Assembly (NCBI RefSeq): GCF_039962255.1
Contig: NZ_JAMPKY010000009.1
Coordinates: 62,001 to 126,000, forward strand
From: Leptolyngbya subtilissima AS-A7
Lineage (GTDB): Bacteria > Cyanobacteriota > Cyanobacteriia > Phormidesmidales > Phormidesmidaceae
Length of the DNA stretch: 64,000 bases
Direction: 5' to 3'
Shown: positions 27,032-35,924 of the stretch, piece by piece
Numbering within the stretch: the first letter of the stretch is position 1
Layout of the letters: each line of letters opens with the position of its first letter
The notes under the pieces: model-generated
Databases searched by the model: none
Seen by the model: only the letters and a program-made list of their open reading frames with translations
Told to the model about the DNA's origin: nothing
Program-made: the position numbers and the translations under genes

Positions 27032-27436
27032 CTACCTGATTGACATGACAGGATAGTTGTAGCTCTCTTTGACAACCAATCCATCTTTCCAAAAGCCAAT
27101 TGAAAGCTGGTTGCTTTTGTTTTCGATTAACTGATCGCCAACTTTTATCGTGAAGTCGTTGTACCAATTAGAGACAACGACAAAGTCATAATTTTTATCT
27201 GCCGAAACAGCAACATCTTGGCTAATCAACCGTGACTGCCTAAACTCGACCAGCATGTCTCTAAAAAATACTTCTCTACCCTGGCGACAAGCTTCTTTAC
27301 CTGAAGTCACTGTGCCATCTCCCTCGATCATGACAATGTTCTCGGCGTAGTATTTCTCCAAAACCGCCGACGTTTGCAAATTAGCTACCAAGCGATTGAT
27401 CTCAGCGAGTTCAGTTTGTAGCTCTTCAAGGGTCAT
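27032..27436 (-). CDS. SnoaL/NTF2-like protein
   Basis: 134 residues. The pattern of an N-terminal helix (L-Q-T-E-L-A-E-I-N-R-L-V), V-L-E-K-Y-Y-A-E-N-I-V-M-I-E-G-D-G and then alternating strands (R-L-I-S-Q-D-V-A-V-S-A-D ... Y-D-F-V-V-V-S-N-W) is that of a small NTF2-like/ketosteroid-isomerase fold. The ligand is unknown. It starts a block of minus-strand accessory genes. Confidence 0.65.
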   Translation of the reverse strand: MTLEELQTELAEINRLVANLQTSAVLEKYYAENIVMIEGDGTVTSGKEACRQGREVFFRDMLVEFRQSRLISQDVAVSADKNYDFVVVSNWYNDFTIKVGDQLIENKSNQLSIGFWKDGLVVKESYNYPVMSIR

Positions 27437-27554
27437 AAAGCTTTAGCCTGACACGTTTAGATAAAAGCAGTTTGCTTGGGTAAAACTAGTTCAGAATAGG
27501 CAGAACTATTTTGCCGGTTTAACCCAAGCAGTTTAGGTTAACCACAGTTGATCA

Positions 27555-28094
27555 TCATTTGCTATGACTCTCCAGGTTAGGTGTTGCATTGGCCCAATCG
27601 GTGCGATCGAGGCGATAAACCGAGCAGTCGTCGTCGCCAAATTGGCGGTGTTCCACAAATTTGAACCCGAGGCGCTCATAGAAGCGGTGGGCGCGGGTGT
27701 TGCTGGTCAGCGGGTCAATCAGCACCGCTGTCACTAGCGGATCGGCAAAACAGCGAGCTAGGGCCAACCGCATCATGGTGGTGCCATAGCCTTTGCCCAA
27801 CTCAGTAGCTTCGCCAATCCAAATGTCGATCGCCCGCAAATTGGCCGGTACGTCGCCCCAGTAGTGGCTGTCTTCCTGGGCGGGATCAATGATTTGAATA
27901 AAGCCAATGGGGCGATCGTCAAGCTCGGCTACGAGCTGTTCGCGCCAAGTGGGGGTGCGGGCTAACTCTACCTCCCAACCCCAATCGTCGTTGGGGTCGG
28001 CGGCGATCACCTGAGGTTGCTCATCCCAGTGGCGGATCAGGTCTACGTCGCTTAGGGTAGCGGGCCGCAGGGTAATGGTGCTTGACTCAGGCAT
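27555..28094 (-). CDS. GNAT acetyltransferase, AAC(6')/RimJ-like
   Basis: About 179 residues from the ATG at 28094; an upstream GTG at 28136 would add 14. It has the order of Acetyltransf_8 proteins: I-T-L-R-P-A-T-L-S-D-V-D-L-I-R-H-W, P-I-G-F-I-Q-I-I-D, I-D-I-W-I-G, the acetyl-CoA loop E-L-G-K-G-Y-G-T-T-M, and N-T-R-A-H-R-F-Y-E-R-L-G-F-K-F-V. Relatives acetylate aminoglycosides or N-termini, and resistance cannot be claimed from sequence. It lies in the same accessory block as a class D beta-lactamase. Confidence 0.75.
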   Translation of the reverse strand: MPESSTITLRPATLSDVDLIRHWDEQPQVIAADPNDDWGWEVELARTPTWREQLVAELDDRPIGFIQIIDPAQEDSHYWGDVPANLRAIDIWIGEATELGKGYGTTMMRLALARCFADPLVTAVLIDPLTSNTRAHRFYERLGFKFVEHRQFGDDDCSVYRLDRTDWANATPNLESHSK

Positions 28095-28223
28095 GGTCGT
28101 TACCTGCTGATCAATGTTGGCTAGCCGCCCAACCACTATAGTTTTTGCATACTATTTCGTCAGAAGGCGAAATCAATCTTCAAGGGTGTCAACTCAGGCG
28201 GCTGCGAAATTGCCTGATCTGTA

Positions 28224-28775
28224 TTACTGGCGCGGAACCTGGTAGTGCAATTCCACAAAGTTGTGGCCATAGGTTTTGGCTGACAGCAGCTTTAAGGGCG
28301 GATCGACCCGCAGCGGAAACAGGGGAGCGCCGCTGCCCAGGGTGACCGAGGCAATTTGGACAACTATTTCATCGAGCAGCCCAGCGTCGTAGAATTGGCC
28401 TGCTAGATCGCCGCCGCCGACAATCCACACATTTTTGTCGCCAGCGGCGATCGCCATCTCCTGGTGAAAGGGCTTGACATCGCCGCTGACAAACCGAACA
28501 TCGGCATTCTCAATCGTCGGCAGCTGGCGCGAGCTGAAGACCCAGGACGGTACTTTGTAGGGCCAGGGCTGGGGGGTCTCTGCCTCAGAGGAAAAATCGT
28601 GGTCATAGATCCACTGGTAGGTGGTGGAACCCATGGCGATCGCGCCCACCCCAGCCAAAAAATCGTCAAATGTGTTCGGCTCTAGCTCCCCAAACTGAAA
28701 TAGCCAGTCGAGGGAGTTGTTTGGGTCGGCGATGAAGCCATCTAAGCTGGTAGCCGTGTAGTAAATGGTGGCCAT
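28224..28775 (-). CDS. Dihydrofolate reductase/RibD C-terminal family protein
   Basis: 183 residues. T-A-T-S-L-D-G-F-I-A-D-P at the N-terminus, A-I-A-M-G-S-T-T-Y-Q-W, V-W-I-V-G-G-G-D-L-A-G-Q-F and a C-terminal L-L-D-E-I-V-V-Q-I match the stand-alone RibD-C/DHFR-like family (YyaP-like). The fold binds NADPH and the substrate is unknown. It is likely cotranscribed with the neighbouring minus-strand genes. Confidence 0.82.
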   Translation of the reverse strand: MATIYYTATSLDGFIADPNNSLDWLFQFGELEPNTFDDFLAGVGAIAMGSTTYQWIYDHDFSSEAETPQPWPYKVPSWVFSSRQLPTIENADVRFVSGDVKPFHQEMAIAAGDKNVWIVGGGDLAGQFYDAGLLDEIVVQIASVTLGSGAPLFPLRVDPPLKLLSAKTYGHNFVELHYQVPRQ

Positions 28776-28828
28776 ATCCGATCTCTTGCTCCCTGTATGA
28801 AGTCAGGTTTTCGGCGGTCTAGACTACG

Positions 28829-29689
28829 CTACAAAAGATTTAGGCTGGCGAAGCAGCGGCGGGTCAACTCAAGCCTGGCTGGACCGTCAGAGTCTTGGCG
28901 CATGTCAACATTGGTGGCAAACAGGTAGACGTTGTCCCCTCGTTCGAGATAGCCGACGTACCAGCCAATCTGGGGTTGATCGGCCTCCCCTAGGCCAGCC
29001 CAGCCGGTCTTGGCCCGCAAGGTATAGTCGGGGGTGCGCTCGGCGATCATAATGTCTTTTACCGTAGCTATTGTCGCCTCAGAAAAAGGCAGTTCGTTAC
29101 GGTGCAGACGTTGCAAGAACTCGATCTGCTGCTGGGGCGTAATGCGCAGGTCGCCCTCTAGCCAGAAGCTGTCGATCGCATCGGGGCTGCCGATGATTTG
29201 GTTGCCGTAGCCCACCTCGTTGACCCACTGCTGCATGCGATCGTGCCCAACCCGCCGCGCCAGCACCTGGTAAAACCAAACGGCGGACAGGTTAAACGCT
29301 GTTCGCATGTTTTGATCGCGATTCCAGGCGGGCACCATGCGCTCAACGCCATCCCAGGTCAAAATAGCCAGATCGTTGGGAATTACCCCAGTTTCAAGAG
29401 CAATCAGCGAGTTGAGAATTTTGAAGGTGGAGGCGGGCAGAAAGGCCTGGCGGTTGCGATCGCGATTGTGCTCGTAGGTCACATCCTGGTTTACATCGTG
29501 GATGATGATCGCCCCTTCCACCCCTAGAGCTTGAAAGTGTTGGGCAAATTGGGCTTCTACACCGGCCGTTTGCTGGGCGATCGTCGGTGCGATCGGCTCC
29601 ACGCTGGACTGAGCAGCGGCAGGCGGCATCGGCATAGCAACCAAGCTGCTGACGGCTAACCCAAAAAACCATCGATAGGCACGATCCAC
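28829..29689 (-). CDS. Class D (OXA-type) beta-lactamase
   Basis: 286 residues with a signal peptide (hydrophobic 7-25, A-A-A-Q). All class D motifs are present in order: P-A-S87-T-F-K90 (Ser nucleophile and carbamylated Lys), S135-A-V137, Y161-G-N163, F-W-L-E-G (175-179) and K227-T-G229. The enzyme hydrolyses beta-lactams in the periplasm by a Ser acyl-enzyme. Length and motif spacing are normal for the family; spectrum cannot be predicted. No mobile element or integron site is seen nearby, so it appears to be a chromosomal intrinsic gene. Confidence 0.92.
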   Translation of the reverse strand: MDRAYRWFFGLAVSSLVAMPMPPAAAQSSVEPIAPTIAQQTAGVEAQFAQHFQALGVEGAIIIHDVNQDVTYEHNRDRNRQAFLPASTFKILNSLIALETGVIPNDLAILTWDGVERMVPAWNRDQNMRTAFNLSAVWFYQVLARRVGHDRMQQWVNEVGYGNQIIGSPDAIDSFWLEGDLRITPQQQIEFLQRLHRNELPFSEATIATVKDIMIAERTPDYTLRAKTGWAGLGEADQPQIGWYVGYLERGDNVYLFATNVDMRQDSDGPARLELTRRCFASLNLL

Positions 29690-30003
29690 AATATTGATCT
29701 CCTAAAAGGGCAATTTTCTGGCGCGGAATCAACTGTACATAGTACCTGGGTACTTGTCTAGCCTACGCAGGGTTGAAGACGGCTGAATCTATCAGTGCTA
29801 CGAGGCCAGTCAATCGAATTCCCAGGCTGCTCAACTGCCCGTTTGAGTAACAAACTCACCTGGGGTAGCTGGAACGCGAGGGGGCTGGTCAGTGGGTGGG
29901 CCAGTGGCATGCAGTTATATTTAACCGCGTTGATCAATCTGCTGGATGGATTGTTAGTGGTTGTGCGATCGCACCAACCGTTGTGTTCCCAAAACTTACC
30001 ACT
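29690..30003. other. 314-bp intergenic region upstream of the beta-lactamase gene
   Basis: No gene seen. It contains AGTACC-TG-GGTACT (29741-29754), an inverted repeat 51 nt before the beta-lactamase start that may be an operator. Confidence 0.4.
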
Positions 30004-30486
30004 CTACAGACGGAGGGAGAGCGTGAGCAATGCTGCTGCTGCCAGCGCCGCCCCCGTACGAACGTGGTTCCACAGCGTCCAGCTAGCCAGATATTTGGTC
30101 CAGAAACTGGCTCCCTCGGCACTGTCTGGGTTTACCCTCGCCAGCGCATCGTTAAGCGGCACGTTGAAGGCGACGGTGACAAGAATGGTGCCGAGCAGGT
30201 AGAGCAGACTGCCGATGAGCAGATACTTAGCGCCAGGCAATCCTTTGGTGAGCGAAGCAGCGATTAGGCCAAGGCAGCCTGCCGCTGTGCCAAACAGCAC
30301 GCCCATAAACCAGGGGTTGATCACGGTGATATTGATTGACTGCATGGTGGCGATGCCTTGGGCAGGCGGTTGCTGGCCCAGGGCTTGCATCACAAAGGTA
30401 GAAAAGGCAAAGAAGACGCCTGCAACTAGCCCGCAACCCAAGGCGGTGCAGAGTTTGAGGGTGAGTCCAGCATCAATAGAGGACAT
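30004..30486 (-). CDS. DUF1772 membrane protein
   Basis: 160 residues with four membrane segments. The family pattern is G-L-V-A-G-V-F-F-A-F-S-T-F-V-M-Q-A-L near the start, N-I-T-V-I-N-P-W-F-M, and a C-terminal W-T-x-W-N-H-V-R-T. DUF1772 (anthrone-oxygenase-like) proteins often sit beside stress or redox genes; here the azoreductase gene lies 88 nt upstream on the same strand. The function is unproven. Confidence 0.8.
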   Translation of the reverse strand: MSSIDAGLTLKLCTALGCGLVAGVFFAFSTFVMQALGQQPPAQGIATMQSINITVINPWFMGVLFGTAAGCLGLIAASLTKGLPGAKYLLIGSLLYLLGTILVTVAFNVPLNDALARVNPDSAEGASFWTKYLASWTLWNHVRTGAALAAAALLTLSLRL

Positions 30487-30573
30487 AGTGGCTCCTGATA
30501 GGGCAATGAGGGTGTGATGGTGACGAGGGCTTGCTCTTTGAAATCACACCCGCTACTTGAGTCGAAGGTTCTA

Positions 30574-31206
30574 TCAAGCGGCAACCAGTTCTGCCACCTG
30601 GGCCTGGGCCGCCGCAATCGAGGTGGCTAAGCTTTCGCTGCTGTGCTCGTCATTTTCGATATGCACAAAGGTGATATCGGTGATGCCAATGAACCCAAAC
30701 GCTACCCGCAGGTAAGGATCTTGATGATTCATGTGGCCGTAACGCTCGCCGGGACCAAAGCCTGACGCTCCCCGAGCGGTGATCACGAACATTTTTTTGC
30801 CGTGGAGCAGCGGTTTGTAGGGGTCTGCTTCATTCTCATAGTCGATCGCAAAGGTGCGGCCCAGGCGAACAATTTGGTCGATGTAGGCTTTGAAGGTGCT
30901 GGGCACGCTGAAGTTGTACATGGGCACGCCAACTACCAGAATATCGGCGGCGATCAGTTCGTCAATGAGCTGGTCACTCACCCGGATCGCCTCCCATAGC
31001 TCGGGGGTGCGCTGGTCGTCTGGGGTATAGGCAGCGGCAATCCAAGGCTCATCCACATGGGGCACTGGTTGACGACCGACATCGCGGTAGGTGACGGTGT
31101 CGTTGGGGTGGGTCTGTTGCCAGGCTGCGACAAACTCCCGGGTCATGCGGCGAGAGTGGGAGCGATCGCCCCGCGGACTGGAATCGATGTGCAAAAGGTG
31201 CGCCAT
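30574..31206 (-). CDS. azoR: FMN-dependent NADH:quinone/azo oxidoreductase
   Basis: 210 residues, flavodoxin-like. It begins H-I-D-S-S-P-R-G-D-x-S-x-S-R (FMN phosphate site), with P-M-Y-N-F-S-V-P-S-T-F-K-A-Y-I-D-Q-I-V-R (97-116) and I-T-A-R-G binding the flavin. This is the AzoR family, which reduces quinones and azo compounds using NADH. It is divergent from an AraC regulator (31470), which might control it; no operator was identified. Confidence 0.88.
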   Translation of the reverse strand: MAHLLHIDSSPRGDRSHSRRMTREFVAAWQQTHPNDTVTYRDVGRQPVPHVDEPWIAAAYTPDDQRTPELWEAIRVSDQLIDELIAADILVVGVPMYNFSVPSTFKAYIDQIVRLGRTFAIDYENEADPYKPLLHGKKMFVITARGASGFGPGERYGHMNHQDPYLRVAFGFIGITDITFVHIENDEHSSESLATSIAAAQAQVAELVAA

Positions 31207-31469
31207 AGGGCCTCCAAGTCAGTACCCGTTTAGCCTAGGAAACCTGGTTGACTGGGCGCTATTTGATTCTTGGGGGGCTGTCAAAATCTTGCGGTGAACT
31301 GGTGGTTAACCTAGCAAGCAGTTCATTTTGCGATCGCAACGTGGGGGGTCATCGCTTTTCTCGGCCGCTATGAGAGTGAGAACTCGCCTATTGTTCCATT
31401 CTGCCAGATAGACTTGAGGGGCTGGGCAGACGGGCCTGGCGTCACCTGTCTCCAACGGAGAATTTAGCT

Positions 31470-32384
31470 ATGAATGCAGCTAAAACCAGGCATGCTCAGG
31501 GTTTGCAAAACCACCTAGGAATAGATAACGCTGAATTCATCTGTCTACCCAATCTATCGAGTCGGGACTTGGGCTGGGAGCACATTCAGGTGGGGCAGTT
31601 TCAGCACCCGCCGGGGGAATGTCGGATTGCCTCAGAAGCGCAGCATACGATTTGCCTATCGTTAGCGGCCCGTCCAGTGCGATTTTTGCAGATTAAAGAC
31701 GGCAAAACCCACAGCAGTCTCTACGGCAAAGGCGACATTTCCATTACACCAGCCCAAACGCCGTTTTTTGCCCGCTGGCAGGACGATGACCACTACGTCG
31801 AGCTGCGGCTTGACTCCGGCTTTATGGCCACCGTCGCCCAAGAATCCCTGGGGCTGAATCCTAATCGCATCGAGCTTATCCCCGAATTTCGCCTGCGAGA
31901 TGGGCGCTTAGAGGCGATCGCCTTGATGCTGCTCGACGAACTCAACCAAGCCAACCCCGGTGGCAAGCTCTACGTCGAGTCGCTGACCAACCTACTGGCG
32001 GTGCACCTGCTGCGGCAGTACGCTGTCGCCAGACCACCATTGCCCATTCACCCCAGCGGATTGCCCCAGCGCCAGCTCTTGCCGGTGTTAGATCACATCC
32101 ACGAAGCCCTGGATGCCGACCTTAAGCTGGCGGATTTGGCGGCGATCGCAGGTCTCAGCCCCTTCCATTTCAGCCATCAGTTCAAACAGGCGATGGGAAT
32201 GGCCCCCTATCAGTACGTGCTGCAACAGCGTGTCGAGCGGGCCAAGCAGTTGTTGAAACAAACCAACCACTCTATTGTGGAAATCGCCCTGCTGTGTGGG
32301 TTCAACAGCCATAGCCACCTGAGCAAGCAGTTTCGCCAGACCACCGGCACCACCCCCAGCGCCTACCGAGCGATCGTGCAGTAA
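31470..32384 (+). CDS. AraC-family transcriptional regulator
   Basis: 304 residues. A ligand-type N-terminal domain (about 1-190) is followed by two helix-turn-helix motifs: L-K-L-A-D-L-A-A-I-A-G-L-S-P-F-H-F-S-H-Q-F and S-I-V-E-I-A-L-L-C-G-F-N-S-H-S-H-L-S-K-Q-F, then T-T-G-T-T-P-S-A-Y-R. ACGGAGAA precedes the ATG. It is divergent from the azoreductase gene and 11 nt upstream of the glutaredoxin-like gene. Confidence 0.9.
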   Translation: MNAAKTRHAQGLQNHLGIDNAEFICLPNLSSRDLGWEHIQVGQFQHPPGECRIASEAQHTICLSLAARPVRFLQIKDGKTHSSLYGKGDISITPAQTPFFARWQDDDHYVELRLDSGFMATVAQESLGLNPNRIELIPEFRLRDGRLEAIALMLLDELNQANPGGKLYVESLTNLLAVHLLRQYAVARPPLPIHPSGLPQRQLLPVLDHIHEALDADLKLADLAAIAGLSPFHFSHQFKQAMGMAPYQYVLQQRVERAKQLLKQTNHSIVEIALLCGFNSHSHLSKQFRQTTGTTPSAYRAIVQ

Positions 32385-32395
32385 CCGCCCTTTCC

Positions 32396-32695
32396 GTGAC
32401 TGACCCCGTGACTAAATTTGTGCTCTACAGCAAGCCCGGCTGCCACCTATGCGAAGGGCTCGAAGAAAAACTCGTAGCCGCCGCCCACCTGCCCTTTGAG
32501 CTAGAGGTGCGCGACATTACCACCTGCGACGACTGGTTTCAGCGCTACCAGTACGAGATTCCGGTGCTCTGCTGTGTGCGCGAGGGCGACTCTGGCCTTC
32601 AAGAAATTCCCCTGCCGCGCCTGTCGCCCAGGGCACCTCAGGCCAAGGTGGAGCAATTGATACAGACTTATGTGGGTCAGAGTAAGGCAGAATAG
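32396..32695 (+). CDS. Glutaredoxin-like (DUF836) protein
   Basis: 99 residues from GTG. Thioredoxin fold with the redox motif Y-S-K-P-G-C-H-L-C-E (C-x2-C at about 16-19), a cis-Pro in E-I-P-V-L, and a C-terminal helix. The family includes short glutaredoxin-like proteins of unknown partner. It sits 31 nt before murE in the same direction. Confidence 0.8.
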   Translation: MTDPVTKFVLYSKPGCHLCEGLEEKLVAAAHLPFELEVRDITTCDDWFQRYQYEIPVLCCVREGDSGLQEIPLPRLSPRAPQAKVEQLIQTYVGQSKAE

Positions 32696-32726
32696 GGCAA
32701 CTTCAATGATGTGAGGAGTTGCTGAC

Positions 32727-34235
32727 ATGAAGCTGCGCCAACTGCTTGAGAACCTTCCCGGTGGGCTGATCGAGACTGGGTTTTCGCTGCCGCAGGGGAT
32801 AGGCGACCCTGACATCAAAGGCATCTGCACCAATTCCCACGCTTGCCAGCCGGGGGATGTGTTCATTGGCATGCCGGGTACGCGGGTCGATGGCGGCGAA
32901 TTTTGGCCCAGCGCTGTAGAGTCTGGGGCAGCGGCGGCGCTGGTGTCTACCCAAGCCTTACAGGCTCGCCCAGCCGAGAGCGATGCTTGCGTGGTGCCCA
33001 TGACCGATATGGCGGTAGCCTGTGCTGAAGTGGCTGCTCGGTTCTACAACTACCCGGCCCGTCAGATGGGGCTGGTGGGGGTGACAGGCACCAACGGCAA
33101 GACGACAACGACCCACCTAATCGAGCATTTGTTGAATGCCGCGGAGCAACCCACGGCGCTGTTAGGAACGCTCTACACCCGCTGGCCGGGGCATCAGAAA
33201 ACCGCTCTCTATACCACCCCCTTTGCGGTCGAACTCCAGGCTGAGTTGGCTACTGCGCGAGATGCGGGCTGTCGCTATGCGGTGTTAGAAGTCAGCTCCC
33301 ACGCCCTGGCTCAAAAGCGAGTATGGGGCTGTCCCTTTGAGGTGGCAGTCTTCACCAACCTGACCCAGGATCACCTCGATTACCACAGCGACATGGAGGA
33401 CTACTTCCAGGCTAAGGCGCTGCTGTTTAGCGAGGCATATCTGGCGGGTCGTGCGGTGGTGAATATCGATACGCCCTACGGAGAGCGACTGGTTGCCCAG
33501 CTGCCCCGCGATCGCGTCTGGACCTACAGCACCCAAAATCCCGCTGCCGACCTGTACACCGGCGATCTCACCTACCAGGCTAACGGCGTCACCGGAACGC
33601 TGAAGACCCCAGCGGGCACTGTGCCCTTTAGCTCGCCGCTGGTGGGGCAGTTTAACCTAGAGAATTTGCTGGCGGCGGTAGGGGCAGCTCTGCACCTGGG
33701 CGTGGCCCTCGACACTGTCGCAGCCGCTCTGCCGGGCTTTGGCGGCGTACCTGGGCGCATGGAACAGGTGAAAATTTCTGAGAGCCAGGATATCAGCGTG
33801 ATTGTGGACTATGCCCATACGCCGGACAGCCTGAAGAATTCTCTGCAGGCGGCGCGGCCGTTTGTGCCGGGGCGACTGATCTGCGTGTTTGGCTGCGGGG
33901 GCGATCGCGATCGCACCAAGCGTCCCCAGATGGGCTGCATTGCCTACGAACTGGCCGATGTGGTGGTGGTCACCTCCGACAACCCCCGCACCGAAGACCC
34001 CCAGCAGATTTTGCACGATGTGGTGGCGGGCATCCCGGCGGAGCTAGGGGAAGATCAGGTGGTGGGCGATCGCGCCACCGCCATCCAGTTGGCGATCAAC
34101 TTGGCCCAGCCGGGGGATGGCATTCTCATCGCGGGCAAGGGGCACGAAGACTACCAGATTCTTGGCACCGAAAAAATTCACTTTGACGACCGCGAGCAGG
34201 CGCGTCATTTTCTCGAAAAACGGTATATGAGCTGA
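32727..34235 (+). CDS. murE: UDP-MurNAc-tripeptide synthetase MurE
   Basis: 502 residues. ATP site G-V-T-G-T-N-G-K-T-T-T-T (about 111-122), the Mur central motif Y-A-V-L-E-V-S-S-H-A-L, carbamylated-Lys region Y-F-Q-A-K-A-L-L-F, and D-N-P-R-T-E-D-P, the motif that selects meso-diaminopimelate. The enzyme adds DAP to UDP-MurNAc-Ala-Glu in the cytoplasm. Length is normal. A long imperfect hairpin follows the stop codon. Confidence 0.95.
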   Translation: MKLRQLLENLPGGLIETGFSLPQGIGDPDIKGICTNSHACQPGDVFIGMPGTRVDGGEFWPSAVESGAAAALVSTQALQARPAESDACVVPMTDMAVACAEVAARFYNYPARQMGLVGVTGTNGKTTTTHLIEHLLNAAEQPTALLGTLYTRWPGHQKTALYTTPFAVELQAELATARDAGCRYAVLEVSSHALAQKRVWGCPFEVAVFTNLTQDHLDYHSDMEDYFQAKALLFSEAYLAGRAVVNIDTPYGERLVAQLPRDRVWTYSTQNPAADLYTGDLTYQANGVTGTLKTPAGTVPFSSPLVGQFNLENLLAAVGAALHLGVALDTVAAALPGFGGVPGRMEQVKISESQDISVIVDYAHTPDSLKNSLQAARPFVPGRLICVFGCGGDRDRTKRPQMGCIAYELADVVVVTSDNPRTEDPQQILHDVVAGIPAELGEDQVVGDRATAIQLAINLAQPGDGILIAGKGHEDYQILGTEKIHFDDREQARHFLEKRYMS

Positions 34236-34245
34236 CGTTTTTGCC

Positions 34246-34298
34246 CTGAAATGGCGGCGTTATGTGAACACACGCAACATTCTCACCGCCATTTTCAG
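34246..34298. repeat. Inverted repeat after murE
   Basis: CTGAAATGGCGG (34246-34257) pairs with CCGCCATTTTCAG (34286-34298) with a one-base bulge, and GTGA/TCAC inside extend the stem. No T-run follows, so it may protect the murE transcript or be a weak terminator before the kinase gene. Confidence 0.5.
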
Positions 34299-34379
34299 TG
34301 GTTAAAGATACCCTAATAAGTGTTAGTGCTGACCTCGTTTTGGGTAGGCGCTAGCCTGGCCCCGGCCCGTTGGAGCACT

Positions 34380-35888
34380 ATGCAGTCTTACCAAGAACAA
34401 GAGGTGTCGCTGCACCGGCTTCTACAGCTGACTGCGGCAGCCCCAGACTATGTCCAGGTAAAACCTAAGGGGTTTAAGGCGATTCTACAATCGACTGTAG
34501 AGTTCCTTGAAGCCCACGACATTCAAGCCCACCTGCTAGTAAAGCTGCCTGTGGGCGATCTGTGGAATGAGGATGTGCTGCGCTACGGTCAAGGGCTGGA
34601 GCTGCCCTATCGGGTGTTGCGGTTTGCGCGTCCTGATGCAGAGCCCTCGCCCAACTTGGGCAACGAGGTAGTGGTGCCTTTGCCAGAGAGCCACACCTGG
34701 CGAGGCGACTACTTTGTGGTGGTGCAATCTGAGTCCTTTGCGGCCATGCTGATCGCCCATCGGCTGCAGCCGCTGTCGGCTACTCCTACAGGGCAGAGTC
34801 AGCGACTGACCCCCGAGGGCCAACGCGACTCAGAGGATGACGACGAGGCCTCACCGCTTCTAGAAGAAGCGACGGCGGCGCGATCGTCGTATCTATCAGT
34901 GTGTTGTTCCATTAATCCTGACCTGGTGGCGACAGTGGTAAGCGCCATTCGCCGCCAGATTGATCAAGGTCTGGGCACCGCCGATGTCGGGCTCGATCTG
35001 GCCGCCCTGACCCAGCAGTGGCCCCAGCTGAGACCCACCCATTCACTCACCCCGACCTACCTCACCCTGGTCGATCGCTGGCTCAACTGGCAGCTCAAGC
35101 GTCAGGAGCACCTGCGCCAGTCGGCCTCGACCTACCGCCGACAGGCGTTGAATATGTCGAGCCTGTCATCCCAAAACGAGGTGTTAATCAATACTCTCCG
35201 CCTCAAGGATGATTTTCTCAACACGGTGGGCCAGGAACTACGCACTCCCCTGACCACCATCAAAACCGCCCTGACCCTGCTTGACTCGCCCCACCTTAAG
35301 CCTCCCCAGCGGCAGCGGTATATGGAGATGATTAGCCATGAGTGCGATCGCCAGAGTGCTTTGATTAGCGGCGTACTCAACCTGCTACAGATGGAGACCA
35401 GCGTTAGCCAAGCCCAGCTTGACCCGCTAAATTTGTCGGAAACCGTGCCCCCAGTAGTCAGCACCTATCAGCCCCTGGCTGAAGAAAAGGGCATTATGCT
35501 GGCTTACACCATTCCTAGCCGGTTGCCGCCGGTGCTTTGCCCCGACAGCTGGCTGCGACAGGTGATGATTCATCTGCTGAACAACAGCCTGAAATACACC
35601 CCCAGCGGCGGTCAGGTTTGGGTGACGGCTTCTAGCACCGCAGACCACGCCGAGATCGAAGTGCGTGATACTGGTATCGGCATTTCGGCTGGCGATCTGC
35701 CCCACATTTTTGAGCACTTCTATCGGGGCCGCAACCTGCCGCCTGCTGAAACCGAGGGGGCCGGTTTGGGGCTATCGATTGTGCAGCAGCTGCTGTTGTA
35801 CTGTGGCGGCACTGTAGTAACCCGCAGCCAGCCCGGCGAAGGGACAACGATGGTGGTGCGGCTGCCCATTCACCATCGTCGTTCCTGA
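34380..35888 (+). CDS. Histidine kinase-like protein lacking the phosphoacceptor His
   Basis: 502 residues from the ATG at 34380 (a GTG at 34320 is also open). The N-terminal half (about 1-200) resembles the DICT sensory domain of cyanobacterial kinases. The dimerisation helix reads V-G-Q-E-L-R-T-P-L-T-T-I: the codon at 35232-35234 is CAG, so Gln285 replaces the usual His. The ATPase domain is intact: N-N-S-L-K-Y-T-P, D-T-G-I-G-I, F-E-H-F-Y-R-G and G-A-G-L-G-L-S-I-V. It should bind ATP but cannot phosphorylate itself in the usual way, and may phosphorylate a partner instead. Confidence 0.8.
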   Translation: MQSYQEQEVSLHRLLQLTAAAPDYVQVKPKGFKAILQSTVEFLEAHDIQAHLLVKLPVGDLWNEDVLRYGQGLELPYRVLRFARPDAEPSPNLGNEVVVPLPESHTWRGDYFVVVQSESFAAMLIAHRLQPLSATPTGQSQRLTPEGQRDSEDDDEASPLLEEATAARSSYLSVCCSINPDLVATVVSAIRRQIDQGLGTADVGLDLAALTQQWPQLRPTHSLTPTYLTLVDRWLNWQLKRQEHLRQSASTYRRQALNMSSLSSQNEVLINTLRLKDDFLNTVGQELRTPLTTIKTALTLLDSPHLKPPQRQRYMEMISHECDRQSALISGVLNLLQMETSVSQAQLDPLNLSETVPPVVSTYQPLAEEKGIMLAYTIPSRLPPVLCPDSWLRQVMIHLLNNSLKYTPSGGQVWVTASSTADHAEIEVRDTGIGISAGDLPHIFEHFYRGRNLPPAETEGAGLGLSIVQQLLLYCGGTVVTRSQPGEGTTMVVRLPIHHRRS

Positions 35889-35924
35889 CCGTTAGAATGT
35901 GTGCTTTGATCGGCAATTTGTTCT

